From NCBI GenBank assembly GCA_025964675.1, contig JAOPYI010000192.1:1-64000 (forward strand): a stretch of DNA of 64,000 bases. The letters run 5' to 3'. Each line of letters begins with the position of its first letter. Position 1 is the stretch's first letter. This DNA comes from Sphaerisporangium sp. Its GTDB lineage: Bacteria > Actinomycetota > Actinomycetes > Streptosporangiales > Streptosporangiaceae. The translations under genes and the position numbers were made by a program. Shown here piece by piece: positions 9,151 through 17,264 of the stretch. The notes below the pieces were generated by a model. It was not told where the DNA came from and made no database searches. It saw only the letters and a program-made list of their open reading frames with translations.

Positions 9151-10514
9151 GAGTTCTCCGGCCCGGTGCCACCCGACGACGGCAGCCGCGCCGGCCCGGC
9201 GGGTTCGGGGCGGGTGGGCGTCATTAGGCGCCGGGTGGTCGCGAGACCCCACTCGTCGAGGGCGGCGATGGGATCGCTCGCGCCCCGGAGGCCTCCGCTT
9301 GACTCGACGTGCGCGGCCCATTCCTCGCGGGTCTCGACCTCGGGCCGCGCGATGAGGCAGTCGGGGTCGTTCACCCACCACCGGGCGTGCAGGAACTCGC
9401 GGGCCTCGCCGGTGAGCCGGGCGCCGAGCTGGCTTGGCTGACTGATGTCCCCGGAGCGGGGGAGCCGCCTCGGGGCGGTGTCGGGGCTCACCCGCATGAT
9501 GTCGACGAGCCCGAGGCTCGGCAGCAGCGGCGCCCCGCAGCCGTGAACCACGGCCTCAGGGCCGGTCGCCTCCCGGATCAGCTCCAGGCCGCGCCGGTAG
9601 GCCGTGATCGGGTCGACGTCGTCGTGCCGGCGGCCGTGCATGGCGCCGGCGTAGCAGTAGTCGAGCTTGAAGTGCGTGATCCCGAGGGCGGTGAGCTCGC
9701 GGAACACGGTGGCCAGGTGCTCGGCGGCTGCCGGGTGGGTGACGTCCAGCACGGCGAGGTCCTGGTCCCACATGTGCCCGGCGCTGACGCCGGGGACTGT
9801 CCAGTCGGGATGCTCCTCGAAGAGGCGGCTGTGCCTTCCCACGAGGTACGGCGCGACCCAGATGCCGGTCTTCCTGCCGCTCGCCGCGATGGCGCCGACC
9901 GCCCGCTCCAGGGATCCGAAGGTGGGCCGGATGTCGAGCCAGTCGCCGATGCCGGTCTCGTAGCCGTCGTCGATCAGGAAGAGGTCGAGGTCGATGCCAT
10001 GGCGGTCGGCGAGGGCGAGGTTCTCGGTCACGTCGGTCTCGGTGACCTTGTCCCAGTACCCGTACCAGGTGCACCAGAGCGGAGGGATGACCGAGATCGT
10101 GGGATTGACGGGCCCGGCCATCGTGTCGGCCCATCCGGCGAGCACGGTGTCCAGCGCTCCCTCGACCTGCCAGTGCCGCACGGGGCCGTCGGCCGAGATC
10201 ACCAGGGTGCCGCCCACCCGCCGCGCCCTGATGGAGGGCACGGTGAGATGGCCGAGAGCGGACCAGACGTGCACCGGCCCCCCGTCGCCGGGGTCGACGG
10301 CGACCAGGCCCTCGCCCTGGAACACGCCGGGCGGCACCGGGCTCTCGGGCCGGTAGGCCAGGACCTGGATGTTGGCGTCGGCAGCCCGGGGTGGTGTCTC
10401 GTCGAGCCGGTAGGCACCGGACGGGCTCCACGACTGCCAGCCGTGTTCGAAGACCAGGGCGTGCCGTTCATCGCACACGACCTCGCCGACGTCCGTGAAA
10501 TCCGCTCGCGACAT
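9147..10514 (-). CDS. Alpha-galactosidase-like glycoside hydrolase family 36
   Basis: 455 aa from the ATG at 10514, which has GAGAGGA 8 bases upstream. A GTG two codons earlier is possible but would overlap that site. An N-terminal beta-sandwich (GWQSWSPSG near 25-34) precedes a melibiase barrel with FLIDDGYE, the nucleophile motif FKLDYC (D285) and the acid/base motif RVSPDTAP (D345). No signal peptide is present, so it acts inside the cell. It is the first gene of the operon, which implies the imported substrate carries a terminal alpha-galactoside or a related sugar. It is shorter than classical GH36 tetrameric enzymes (about 700 aa), as in several actinobacterial GH36 proteins. Confidence 0.9.
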   Translation of the reverse strand: MSRADFTDVGEVVCDERHALVFEHGWQSWSPSGAYRLDETPPRAADANIQVLAYRPESPVPPGVFQGEGLVAVDPGDGGPVHVWSALGHLTVPSIRARRVGGTLVISADGPVRHWQVEGALDTVLAGWADTMAGPVNPTISVIPPLWCTWYGYWDKVTETDVTENLALADRHGIDLDLFLIDDGYETGIGDWLDIRPTFGSLERAVGAIAASGRKTGIWVAPYLVGRHSRLFEEHPDWTVPGVSAGHMWDQDLAVLDVTHPAAAEHLATVFRELTALGITHFKLDYCYAGAMHGRRHDDVDPITAYRRGLELIREATGPEAVVHGCGAPLLPSLGLVDIMRVSPDTAPRRLPRSGDISQPSQLGARLTGEAREFLHARWWVNDPDCLIARPEVETREEWAAHVESSGGLRGASDPIAALDEWGLATTRRLMTPTRPEPAGPARLPSSGGTGPENS

Positions 10515-10558
10515 CAGCACATCCTCTCAAGCTGAGCCAGTTACGAAGGAGCCCATCA

Positions 10559-10594
10559 TTAGTAGCACTGAGCCGAAAGGGGGTCAACGGTCAA
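10559..10594 (-). promoter_or_regulatory. Promoter and tandem repeat upstream of the sugar operon
   Basis: On the minus strand a -35 TTGACC (10582-10587) is separated by 17 bases from a -10 TACTAA (10559-10564). This would start transcription about 38 bases before the GH36 ATG. GTTGACC occurs twice in direct repeat (10582-10595), overlapping the -35. It is a plausible operator for the divergent ROK regulator. No equally good promoter was found for the regulator itself, although TATATT lies just upstream of it. Confidence 0.65.
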
Positions 10595-10690
10595 CTTTTT
10601 CAGCAAAATGGGGGTTTTCCCGGTCTCCCACCCTTCGGTGATCGCTGTCATAATCGGGACTTAACGAGGAGACCTATATTAGGGACGCCC

Positions 10691-11890
10691 ATGTCGAATC
10701 CTCCGCCGAGCGGCGGCGACCTGTCACGGCTACGGCAGCTCAACTCCCTGGCCGCGATCAGGGCCCTGCGCGGCGCCGAGCCGCTCACGCTGTCGGTGCT
10801 CGCCGAGCGGACCGGCCTGTCCCGCCCGTCCACCAAGGACGTCATGGACGAGCTCGTCGGGCTGGGCTGGGTCGAGGAGGTCGCCCCGGTCGGAGGGACG
10901 ATGGGTCGCCCGGCGCGGCGCTACCGCTTCCGGGCCGACGGCGGCCATGTCGTGGGCATCGACATAGGAGCGCACAAGGTGCTGGCGGCCCTCGCCGACC
11001 TCGACGGCAACGTCCTCGCCGAGACCCGCCACACCGTCGACCCGGACACCCCGACGGAGGCACGGCTCGACGCCATCGACAAGGCCGTCTCCGGCTGCCT
11101 GGCCCTCGCGGGCCTGACCAGGGAGGACCTGTGGGCGGTAACCGCCGGCACCACGGGCCTCGTCGACCCGAAAGGCCGGATCGCGCTGTCGACGGCGATC
11201 CTCAACTGGTCCGGAGTGGACCTGGCGGGCCGGCTCGCCCGGATGTTCCCGTGCAGGGTCCTCGTGGAGAACGACAGCAAGCTGGCCGCGCTCGCGGAGT
11301 GGCAGCGCGGCGTGGCCCGTGGGGCGAGCGATGTGCTGTTCCTGCACGCGGGACGGCGTACGGGGGCGGGGCTGATCGTCGACGGCAAGCTGCACCGCGG
11401 GTTCGCCGGGTCGGCGGGCGAGATCAGCCTGCTCCCCCTCTCGCAGTGGTCCGCGGGCTCGGCGCCCCTCGACGACAGCCCCGTGGTCCCCAAGGGAACG
11501 CCGCCGCAGGACGCCGCGAGATACGTCCTGTCGGCGGCACGCGACGGGAACTCGGCCGCGATGGAGTCGGTCGAGCGCTACGTCGAGGTGCTCGCGCTCG
11601 GCGCCGCCATGATGGTGCTGACCGTCGACCCGGAGCTCGTCATCCTGGGCGGGAGCTTCTCCCGGGCCGCCGACGTGCTGCTGCCGCCACTGCGCCGCCG
11701 CCTGGCGGAGGTGTGCATGCGCCCCCCGGAGCTGCGCACCTCCACCCTCGGCGACGAGTGCGTGGTCCTCGGCGGCATCGGTCTCGCCATCAACCACCTG
11801 GACAGCCGGCTCTTCGGAGCCGAAGGTGGCTCCGCCACGCCGCTCCCCCAGCACGCCGACGCCAAGGTGACCTCCATCGCCTCGCGCTGA
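10691..11890 (+). CDS. ROK-family transcriptional regulator
   Basis: 399 aa. A winged helix-turn-helix occupies about residues 15-65 (LAAIRALRG, LAERTGLSRPST). It is followed by the ROK sugar-kinase-like domain (about 82-375) with GIDIGAHKV, the DxG loop DLDGNV, and NDSKLAA. The usual ROK zinc motif (CxCGxxGC) is absent: GSAGEISLLPLSQW stands where it would be expected. Divergent transcription from the GH36-ABC-PhoD-GH27-GH20 operon suggests it represses that operon and responds to a sugar derived from the substrate. Confidence 0.9.
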   Translation: MSNPPPSGGDLSRLRQLNSLAAIRALRGAEPLTLSVLAERTGLSRPSTKDVMDELVGLGWVEEVAPVGGTMGRPARRYRFRADGGHVVGIDIGAHKVLAALADLDGNVLAETRHTVDPDTPTEARLDAIDKAVSGCLALAGLTREDLWAVTAGTTGLVDPKGRIALSTAILNWSGVDLAGRLARMFPCRVLVENDSKLAALAEWQRGVARGASDVLFLHAGRRTGAGLIVDGKLHRGFAGSAGEISLLPLSQWSAGSAPLDDSPVVPKGTPPQDAARYVLSAARDGNSAAMESVERYVEVLALGAAMMVLTVDPELVILGGSFSRAADVLLPPLRRRLAEVCMRPPELRTSTLGDECVVLGGIGLAINHLDSRLFGAEGGSATPLPQHADAKVTSIASR

Positions 11891-11936
11891 GGCGGGACCG
11901 GCGGCCTTCATCCCCGTGGCGACACGCCGAGTGGAT

Positions 11937-11977
11937 ACTGGAAATCCCTGGAACCCATAGGAACCGCGCTGTAGATC
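11937..11977 (+). promoter_or_regulatory. 28-bp element, copy A, upstream of the kinase gene
   Basis: The block at 11937-11964 begins ACTGGAAATCC, then TGGAAC, CA and GGAAC. It matches a block at 13754-13781 ahead of the nuclease-helicase cluster at nearly every position. A TGGAAC (11949-11954) stands 17 bases from TAGATC (11972-11977), which resembles a -35/-10 pair. The kinase start is about 165 bases further on, so a long leader would be implied. Confidence 0.5.
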
Positions 11978-12139
11978 GCGTCCAGCTCACCGGCGGCAGG
12001 GGGACTTGGTGATGCCCACCGCGCGGTGGTCGCCTTCCCCCACCACCCTACGATCGCCGTGAAACCATGATCTATGCGGAACTAAGGGTGAGACTGTTCC
12101 GATAGTGTGCCGCTCGCAGACCGCGAGGGAGGTGGCAGG

Positions 12140-13675
12140 GTGACCGAACCCGGGGCGCCCGGAGTGCCGGGCTACGAGGTCCTCGGGATCCTCGGGCAGG
12201 GTGGCTTCGGCGTGGTCTACCGCGCCCGGCAGCTCGCCGTGCGCCGCGAGGTCGCGCTCAAGGTCGACAACCGCGTGCTGGTCTCCGAACGTGACCGGCG
12301 GCGGTTCATGCGGGAGGTCACCTCGGCCGGTGCCCTGTCCGGGCATCCCCACGTCGCCGACGTCTACGACGCCGGCGTTCTCGGCGACGGCCGGCCGTAC
12401 ATGGTGCTGGAGCTGTGCCCGGGCGGCTCGCTGGCCGACCGGCTGCGTGAGCGGGGCCCGCTGAGCCCTGACGAGGTACGCGACATCGGCGTGCGGATCG
12501 CCGACGCGCTGGCGGCCGCGCACGCCGCGGGGGTGCTCCACCGCGACGTCAAGCCGGCCAACATCCTGGTCAACGGCTACGGCATGGTCGCGCTGTCAGA
12601 CTTCGGACTGGCCACCACGGCGCACGCCGAGGGCGACATGTCGGTGACCCGCGAGTCGCTGACACCGGCCTTCGGCCCGCCGGAGGCGTTCGAGCTGGCG
12701 GAGCCGAGTCCCGCCGGTGACGTCTATTCGCTGTGCGCCACGCTCTACGCCCTGCTCAACGGCCGGCCGCCGCGCTTCCCCGAGGGCGGGGTGGTCAACA
12801 TCGCGATGATCATGGCGCTGCATCGCCGGCCGGTCCCGGAGATCCCCGGGGTGCCGCCGGAGCTGACCGCCGTCCTGCGGGCGGGGATGGCCAGCGATCC
12901 CCGCAGGCGCATCCCGTCCGCCGCGGCCCTGAGAGACGCGCTCTCGGCTATTGCCGCCTCGACGCTGTCGGGCTCGCGCGACGCGCCCGCGCCCGTACAC
13001 GCAACCGGCCCCGGTGCCCGGGCCGTGTCGGCGACGCAACCTCCGCCGGTGGCGAGGACGCATTCGCAGTCGGGGCTGTACATCGTGGCGGCCGGCCTGT
13101 TCGCCCTGCTGCTGACCGTCGGGGCGGCCATCATGTTCCACGAGGGCCAGAACTCCCCGATCATCGGCGTCGCCCCCGTGCCGAGCGGGCAGGTGAGCCA
13201 GGCCGGCCCCGTGAGCCCCTCAACCATCGCGACGGAGGTCTCCACGGGGCAGGTCAGGACCACCACCGCGAACTGCCCTGCGGCGGCGGTCGCCGGCGCG
13301 GAGGCCGCCTGCGGCCAGGAGGCCGAGTGCTGGGGCGGCATCGTGTCCATCGCGGGATCGGTCACGGTCAAGAGGCGCGGCTGCGAGGAGACCCACTCCT
13401 GGGAGACGTTCGCCGTGGCGAAGCTGCCCGTGGACACGATCACGTACGACATGAACGACCTCGAGGTGCATCCGGTGGTGAAGAAGCTCTGCTCGATGCC
13501 GGTCCTCATCCAGTCGAGGTACGGCACGGCCAAGGCCATCGCCCCCGGGAAGTGGATGATCTCCGTGCTGCCGCCCAGCCCGGAGGCGTTCAAGGAAGGC
13601 GTCCGGATCTACCGGTGCGTCGGCGGCGTGGTCGGCCGCGACCGCCCGGGCACGTACTTCAGGCCGCTGACCTGA
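12140..13675 (+). CDS. Membrane-anchored Ser/Thr protein kinase with extracytoplasmic Cys-rich domain
   Basis: 511 aa from the GTG at 12140, chosen because GGGAGG lies 7 bases upstream. The kinase domain (about 11-275) has the glycine loop GQGGFG (19-24), K41, HRDVKPAN (D136) and DFG (D154). A Pro/Ala linker leads to one membrane helix (about 313-336). The outer domain of about 175 residues has six Cys spread as NCP, ACG, ECW, GCE, LCS and RCV, suggesting disulfides. There are no PASTA repeats. It is a receptor-like kinase and its ligand is unknown. It precedes the split nuclease-helicase cluster on the same strand and shares an upstream element with it, so a functional link is possible. Confidence 0.9.
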   Translation: MTEPGAPGVPGYEVLGILGQGGFGVVYRARQLAVRREVALKVDNRVLVSERDRRRFMREVTSAGALSGHPHVADVYDAGVLGDGRPYMVLELCPGGSLADRLRERGPLSPDEVRDIGVRIADALAAAHAAGVLHRDVKPANILVNGYGMVALSDFGLATTAHAEGDMSVTRESLTPAFGPPEAFELAEPSPAGDVYSLCATLYALLNGRPPRFPEGGVVNIAMIMALHRRPVPEIPGVPPELTAVLRAGMASDPRRRIPSAAALRDALSAIAASTLSGSRDAPAPVHATGPGARAVSATQPPPVARTHSQSGLYIVAAGLFALLLTVGAAIMFHEGQNSPIIGVAPVPSGQVSQAGPVSPSTIATEVSTGQVRTTTANCPAAAVAGAEAACGQEAECWGGIVSIAGSVTVKRRGCEETHSWETFAVAKLPVDTITYDMNDLEVHPVVKKLCSMPVLIQSRYGTAKAIAPGKWMISVLPPSPEAFKEGVRIYRCVGGVVGRDRPGTYFRPLT

Positions 13676-13753
13676 GGGCGGCCACCGACCGGCGCGGAGG
13701 TCATCTCCATCATCCCCTGCCCGTATCCGATCACCGGGCGACCCGCCGTGAAC

Positions 13754-13793
13754 ACTGGAAATCCATGGAACTCAAGGGAACTGTTGGTACGAT
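13754..13793 (+). promoter_or_regulatory. 28-bp element copy B and -10 box for a leaderless transcript
   Basis: The block at 13754-13781 repeats the element found at 11937. It is followed by TACGAT (13788-13793), a good actinobacterial -10 (TAnnnT). TGGAAC at 13766-13771 lies 16 bases upstream in the -35 position. Six bases after the -10 comes the GTG at 13800, so transcription should begin on the start codon and give a leaderless mRNA. Confidence 0.65.
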
Positions 13794-13799
13794 CCGCGC

Positions 13800-14687
13800 G
13801 TGAGTGAAACGCTGGACGATCTCGAGGAGCGGATCAACGAGCTCCGTGGAGAGATCCGGCGGGCCGTGCGCGCCCGCGAGGGCATCCTCGCCAGGTCGCT
13901 CCGCGCCGAGCTGAGAACGGCCGAGCGGGCATGGGACCACGCCGTGGCCGCCAGCGAGCCTCCCGGCACCGACGAGCCGCCGCCCGGCTCCCTGCTTCCC
14001 GTACGCGAGCAGGTCCACCAGGCGCTCACCCTGCTGGGCGTGCCGGCCGCGGCCAAGATGATCGTGGCGGTGCACGGCGCGCTGCGCGCGGGCTCGCTCA
14101 AGGGCGCGCAGCTCACGAGCCTGCGCAGGGACGAGGAGCGCTCCTTCGGAACCTCGCCTTTCGCCCGGCCCTACTACCTCTGCGCCGCGCTCACCGACCG
14201 CCTCTCCGCCTCCCGCGGGCTGCTGGCGGTCAGCACGTGGCCGCTGGAGCAGCGCGTCGTCGGCCCCCTCAGCCCGCGCGTCGACTTCCTCACCACGGCC
14301 ATCCGCGTGGCCGAGCACATCCTCAGGCTCGCCGAGACCGGCGAGCAGGCCCCGCCGAGCGCCCAGCGGCTGCTGTCCAGGCTGGCGCAGAACATCCCCG
14401 GGGCCACGCCGTACGGCCACGGCACGCGACACCTCGCCACGGGTCTCACCCTCGCAGGCCCGGGCACGGCCTCGGGTGCGGGTGTGGCGGGAGGTTTCGC
14501 CGAGCCCGATCCGGCCGTCGTGGTCAAGGCGGCCCAGGCGGAGCTCGGCGTCCACGCCGCCGCCGACGCCGCGGCCCGCGCGGAGATCGCCGGTCGCGCC
14601 CGCGACCGGCTCCGTGACGCCGAGCGCCTGTTCGGCGGCACGATGCTGAGCCTGGCCCGCACCCGCGCGGCCGGCAGAGAGGTGTGA
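13800..14687 (+). CDS. Unknown coiled-coil protein, first gene of the split nuclease-helicase cluster
   Basis: 295 aa, GTG start with no ribosome site, consistent with a leaderless message. Residues 1-50 are strongly charged and heptad-like (LDDLEERINELRGEIRRAVR), a likely coiled coil. Residues about 70-165 (VREQVHQALTLLGV, RRDEERSFG, PYYLCAALT, then a short LAVSTWPLEQRVV strand) look like a winged-helix fold, which is inference only. The remainder is Ala-rich helix. I do not recognise the family. Its stop is one base from the next GTG, and the following two junctions overlap by 4 bases, so the four genes are surely co-transcribed. A DNA-binding or adaptor role for the complex is a guess. Confidence 0.85.
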   Translation: MSETLDDLEERINELRGEIRRAVRAREGILARSLRAELRTAERAWDHAVAASEPPGTDEPPPGSLLPVREQVHQALTLLGVPAAAKMIVAVHGALRAGSLKGAQLTSLRRDEERSFGTSPFARPYYLCAALTDRLSASRGLLAVSTWPLEQRVVGPLSPRVDFLTTAIRVAEHILRLAETGEQAPPSAQRLLSRLAQNIPGATPYGHGTRHLATGLTLAGPGTASGAGVAGGFAEPDPAVVVKAAQAELGVHAAADAAARAEIAGRARDRLRDAERLFGGTMLSLARTRAAGREV

Positions 14688-14688
14688 G

Positions 14689-15798
14689 GTGGACCGACTC
14701 GACCTGCTGCGCGGCCCGGTGCCGCCGCGCCCCCACGACGCCCGGGCCATCGCCGCCCTGGCGGCCAACCCCGGGTGCGCGCGCCGCGCCGTGCTGGACG
14801 CCGCCGGGATCGACAAGGACGCCACCGCCACCCACCTGGGATTTCCCGCGCCGTTCGGCCAGTCGCCCTTCGCCATCACCCGCGGCAACGTCTTCGAGTC
14901 GCTGGTCAAGGAGAGCGGCTGCGCGGAGCTGCTGAGGCTGCTCCGCGACATCCTCGACCTGCCGATCCCGCTCGCGGCGTACAACGACCTCGGCGACGTC
15001 GGCGGGAACCCTTCGGCCCACCTGCGCCACTCCCACACCCGCAAGCTCATCGACCGGGCGGCCCGCGACGCCGACGACGCGGGCACGCTGTACGACCATC
15101 CGCTTCTCAGGCTGGACATCGCCGGTCACAGCTCCTATCTGGAACCCGACGTCGTGGCGTTCCGGCTGGGCGGCCTGTTCCGCATCGTGGAGATCAAGTC
15201 GTTCGCCGTCGTCGACGGGCAGGCCGAGCCCGACAAGGTCGCGGCGGCCGCCCGCCAGGCCGCGGTGTACGTGCTGGCGCTCAGAAACCTGCTGCGGGAA
15301 CTCGGCCACGATCCGGGGCGCGTGTCCCACGACGTCGTGCTGGTGTGCCCGGAGAACTTCGCGAACCGGCCGACCGCGACGCTGGTGGACGTGCGCAGGG
15401 AGCTGGCCGTGCTGAAGAGGCAGCTCGCCCGCATGACCCGGGTGGGAACGATGGTGGACGCTCTCCCGCCGGAGCTGACCTTCGACCTGGCGCGCGACGC
15501 CGACGGCGTGCCGACCCGCCCGGTGGCGGAGCTGCGCGAGGCGGTGCGCGGCGTCGACGCCAGGTACGCCCCCGACTGCCTGTCGACCTGCGACCTGTGC
15601 TTCTTCTGCAGGGACGAAGCCTCGGCCGAGGGCTCCACCGACCTGCTGGGGCGGCAGGTCCGCGACGCGCTCGGCGGGGTGGCGACCGTGGCGGAGGCGC
15701 TGGGCCTCGCGGACGGCTCCCTCACCCCGGACGAGGGCCAGGAGGAGATCGCCCGCCTTCTCCGCCTCGCCGACCGCATCTACGCCGAGGTCTCGTGA
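14689..15798 (+). CDS. Cas4/RecB-like PD-(D/E)XK nuclease with probable Fe-S cluster
   Basis: 369 aa, GTG start with AGAGG upstream. The nuclease core reads EPDVVAF (D154), then VEIKSF (E168, K170), then RQAAVY (Q190), matching the D-(E)xK-Q pattern of RecB/Cas4-type nucleases. Cys30 near the N-terminus and a C-terminal cluster C297-x3-C301-x2-C304-x2-C307 resemble the split four-Cys 4Fe-4S clasp of Cas4, AddB and Dna2. It should cut single-stranded or flap DNA, in partnership with the helicase two genes downstream. No Cas genes or repeats are nearby, so a CRISPR adaptation role is unlikely. The stop overlaps the next start by 4 bases. Confidence 0.82.
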   Translation: MDRLDLLRGPVPPRPHDARAIAALAANPGCARRAVLDAAGIDKDATATHLGFPAPFGQSPFAITRGNVFESLVKESGCAELLRLLRDILDLPIPLAAYNDLGDVGGNPSAHLRHSHTRKLIDRAARDADDAGTLYDHPLLRLDIAGHSSYLEPDVVAFRLGGLFRIVEIKSFAVVDGQAEPDKVAAAARQAAVYVLALRNLLRELGHDPGRVSHDVVLVCPENFANRPTATLVDVRRELAVLKRQLARMTRVGTMVDALPPELTFDLARDADGVPTRPVAELREAVRGVDARYAPDCLSTCDLCFFCRDEASAEGSTDLLGRQVRDALGGVATVAEALGLADGSLTPDEGQEEIARLLRLADRIYAEVS

Positions 15799-17264
15799 GC
15801 ACGCTCGCCGCCCTGGCGCGCCTGCGCGCCCTCCAGACCGGTACGGCGAAGCGGCTCGCCACGGTGCGCCACTGCCACCTGTCCGAGCGGCCCATGGTCT
15901 TCATCCCGCTCCGGCTGGCGGGCGAGGCCGCCGCGCCGCTGGCCGCGATGGCGGGCACCGACCCCGCCCGTCCCCGGCTGCTCGTGGTGCCCCAGCCGCG
16001 CGACCGTGACCTGCGGTTCGCCTTCACCGCCGAGCTGGCTGAGATCCTCCTGCCCTACGTCGAAGGCCTGCAGAAGGCGACGGAGACGGTGGAGCGGCGC
16101 GGCGCCGAGCCGTACGAGCGCTGCCTGGACGCCCCGCAGCTCATCGTCCCCAACCGCGGCGCGGTGGCGTTCGTCCACATGCTGGGACGCTCGACCCGGT
16201 TCCGCCGCGCCGAGGGGCCGTACGCCGTGCACCCGTCGGTGCCCGTGCTGGGCCGCTGGCTCACCTTCCTCGCCCAGCGGGCGCAGTACCCCGGGTCGGC
16301 GGTGCTGCTCGCGGCCACCGAGGCGCTGTCCCTGCACTGGGCCACCGGGCAGAGCATGCTGGAGGACGCGAACCTCGCGTCCCTTTTAGGGTGGATCGAC
16401 CCGCCTGCCGGCATGACCGGGGCGAGCGCCGCCCGGGAGGCGGAGGACCCTCTGGTCTGGCCGCCCGCCGGGCCCGCGACCGACCCGGGCTTCGACACCG
16501 AGGTCCTCGTGCCCGCCATCCGGGCGTACGAGCAGAGGCCGACCGAGCGGGCCGCCGCCCGCGTGGGCGAGGCGGTGCGAACCCAGCTCGAGCCGACCTG
16601 GGGGCTGATGTGGCGGGCCATCGATCTACTCGGCGGGCTGCCCGCCGGCCCCGGGACCGCCGCCCGCTGGGAGGCCGATCGGGCGTCGTTCACGAACTTC
16701 ACCGCGCAACTCGCCGAGGGCGGGCCGCCCCAGCCGAAGCGGGACGGCGCGGTCGGCGCGGCCTCGCGGCTGGCCCGCATGGAACGCGCGCAGGCCTCGT
16801 ACGACGCCCAGCGGGCCTACGACGATCCCCTGGTCATGGCGGGCCACCGCCTGACGGGCGAGGCGTTCACCGGCACGGTCGTGGCCACCGACCCCGACCA
16901 CACCGAGGGTGAGGGCAGGGGGCGCAAGCTCCGGCCACTGCTCACGATCCGCACTACCGACCCGGCACGGCTCGCGCCCGGCGCGCGGCTCGGCACGCCC
17001 GAGCGGCGCGGCCAGCAGGCCGAGGTCGTCGAGATCGCCGGTGGGCTTGTCACACTGAAGATCATCAAGGGGATGGGGCGCGGCAAGGCGGCGACGCCCG
17101 GCGCGGTGCCGGAGGTCGGCGAGCGCGTGTGCTACGCCGCGCTCAGCGACGAGTTCCAGCCGCCGGCGAGCCTGCCCGCTCCCGAGGACACCCCGTGGAC
17201 GCACGGCGGTCCCCCGCCTGAGCACGTCCCCGCCGACGAGGATCCGGAGGAGGAGTGGTCATGA
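15795..17264 (+). CDS. Unknown 489-aa protein with C-terminal beta-barrel-like region (split Dna2-like cluster)
   Basis: GTG start at 15795 overlaps the nuclease stop by 4 bases. Longer frames upstream are shadows of the nuclease gene. Residues 1-330 are unrecognised. They include RHCHLSERPMVFIPLRLAGE near 24-43, probably a folded domain, and long Ala/Arg helices. Residues about 353-455 (GTVVATD, RPLLTIRTTD, LAPGARLG, VVEIAGGLVTLKII, VGERVCYAAL) alternate like the barrel inserted in SF1B helicases such as Dna2 and Upf1. The tail is acidic (DEDPEEEWS). Codon 198 is TTA, very rare in this DNA and in Streptomyces a sign of bldA-dependent translation. It may hold DNA or join nuclease and helicase. 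Confidence 0.82.
   Translation: MSTLAALARLRALQTGTAKRLATVRHCHLSERPMVFIPLRLAGEAAAPLAAMAGTDPARPRLLVVPQPRDRDLRFAFTAELAEILLPYVEGLQKATETVERRGAEPYERCLDAPQLIVPNRGAVAFVHMLGRSTRFRRAEGPYAVHPSVPVLGRWLTFLAQRAQYPGSAVLLAATEALSLHWATGQSMLEDANLASLLGWIDPPAGMTGASAAREAEDPLVWPPAGPATDPGFDTEVLVPAIRAYEQRPTERAAARVGEAVRTQLEPTWGLMWRAIDLLGGLPAGPGTAARWEADRASFTNFTAQLAEGGPPQPKRDGAVGAASRLARMERAQASYDAQRAYDDPLVMAGHRLTGEAFTGTVVATDPDHTEGEGRGRKLRPLLTIRTTDPARLAPGARLGTPERRGQQAEVVEIAGGLVTLKIIKGMGRGKAATPGAVPEVGERVCYAALSDEFQPPASLPAPEDTPWTHGGPPPEHVPADEDPEEEWS

Noticed and set aside
14689-15798. Reading the nuclease as a CRISPR-associated Cas4
   Set aside because: There are no cas1, cas2 or repeat arrays, and the translationally coupled partner is a Dna2-like helicase cluster.
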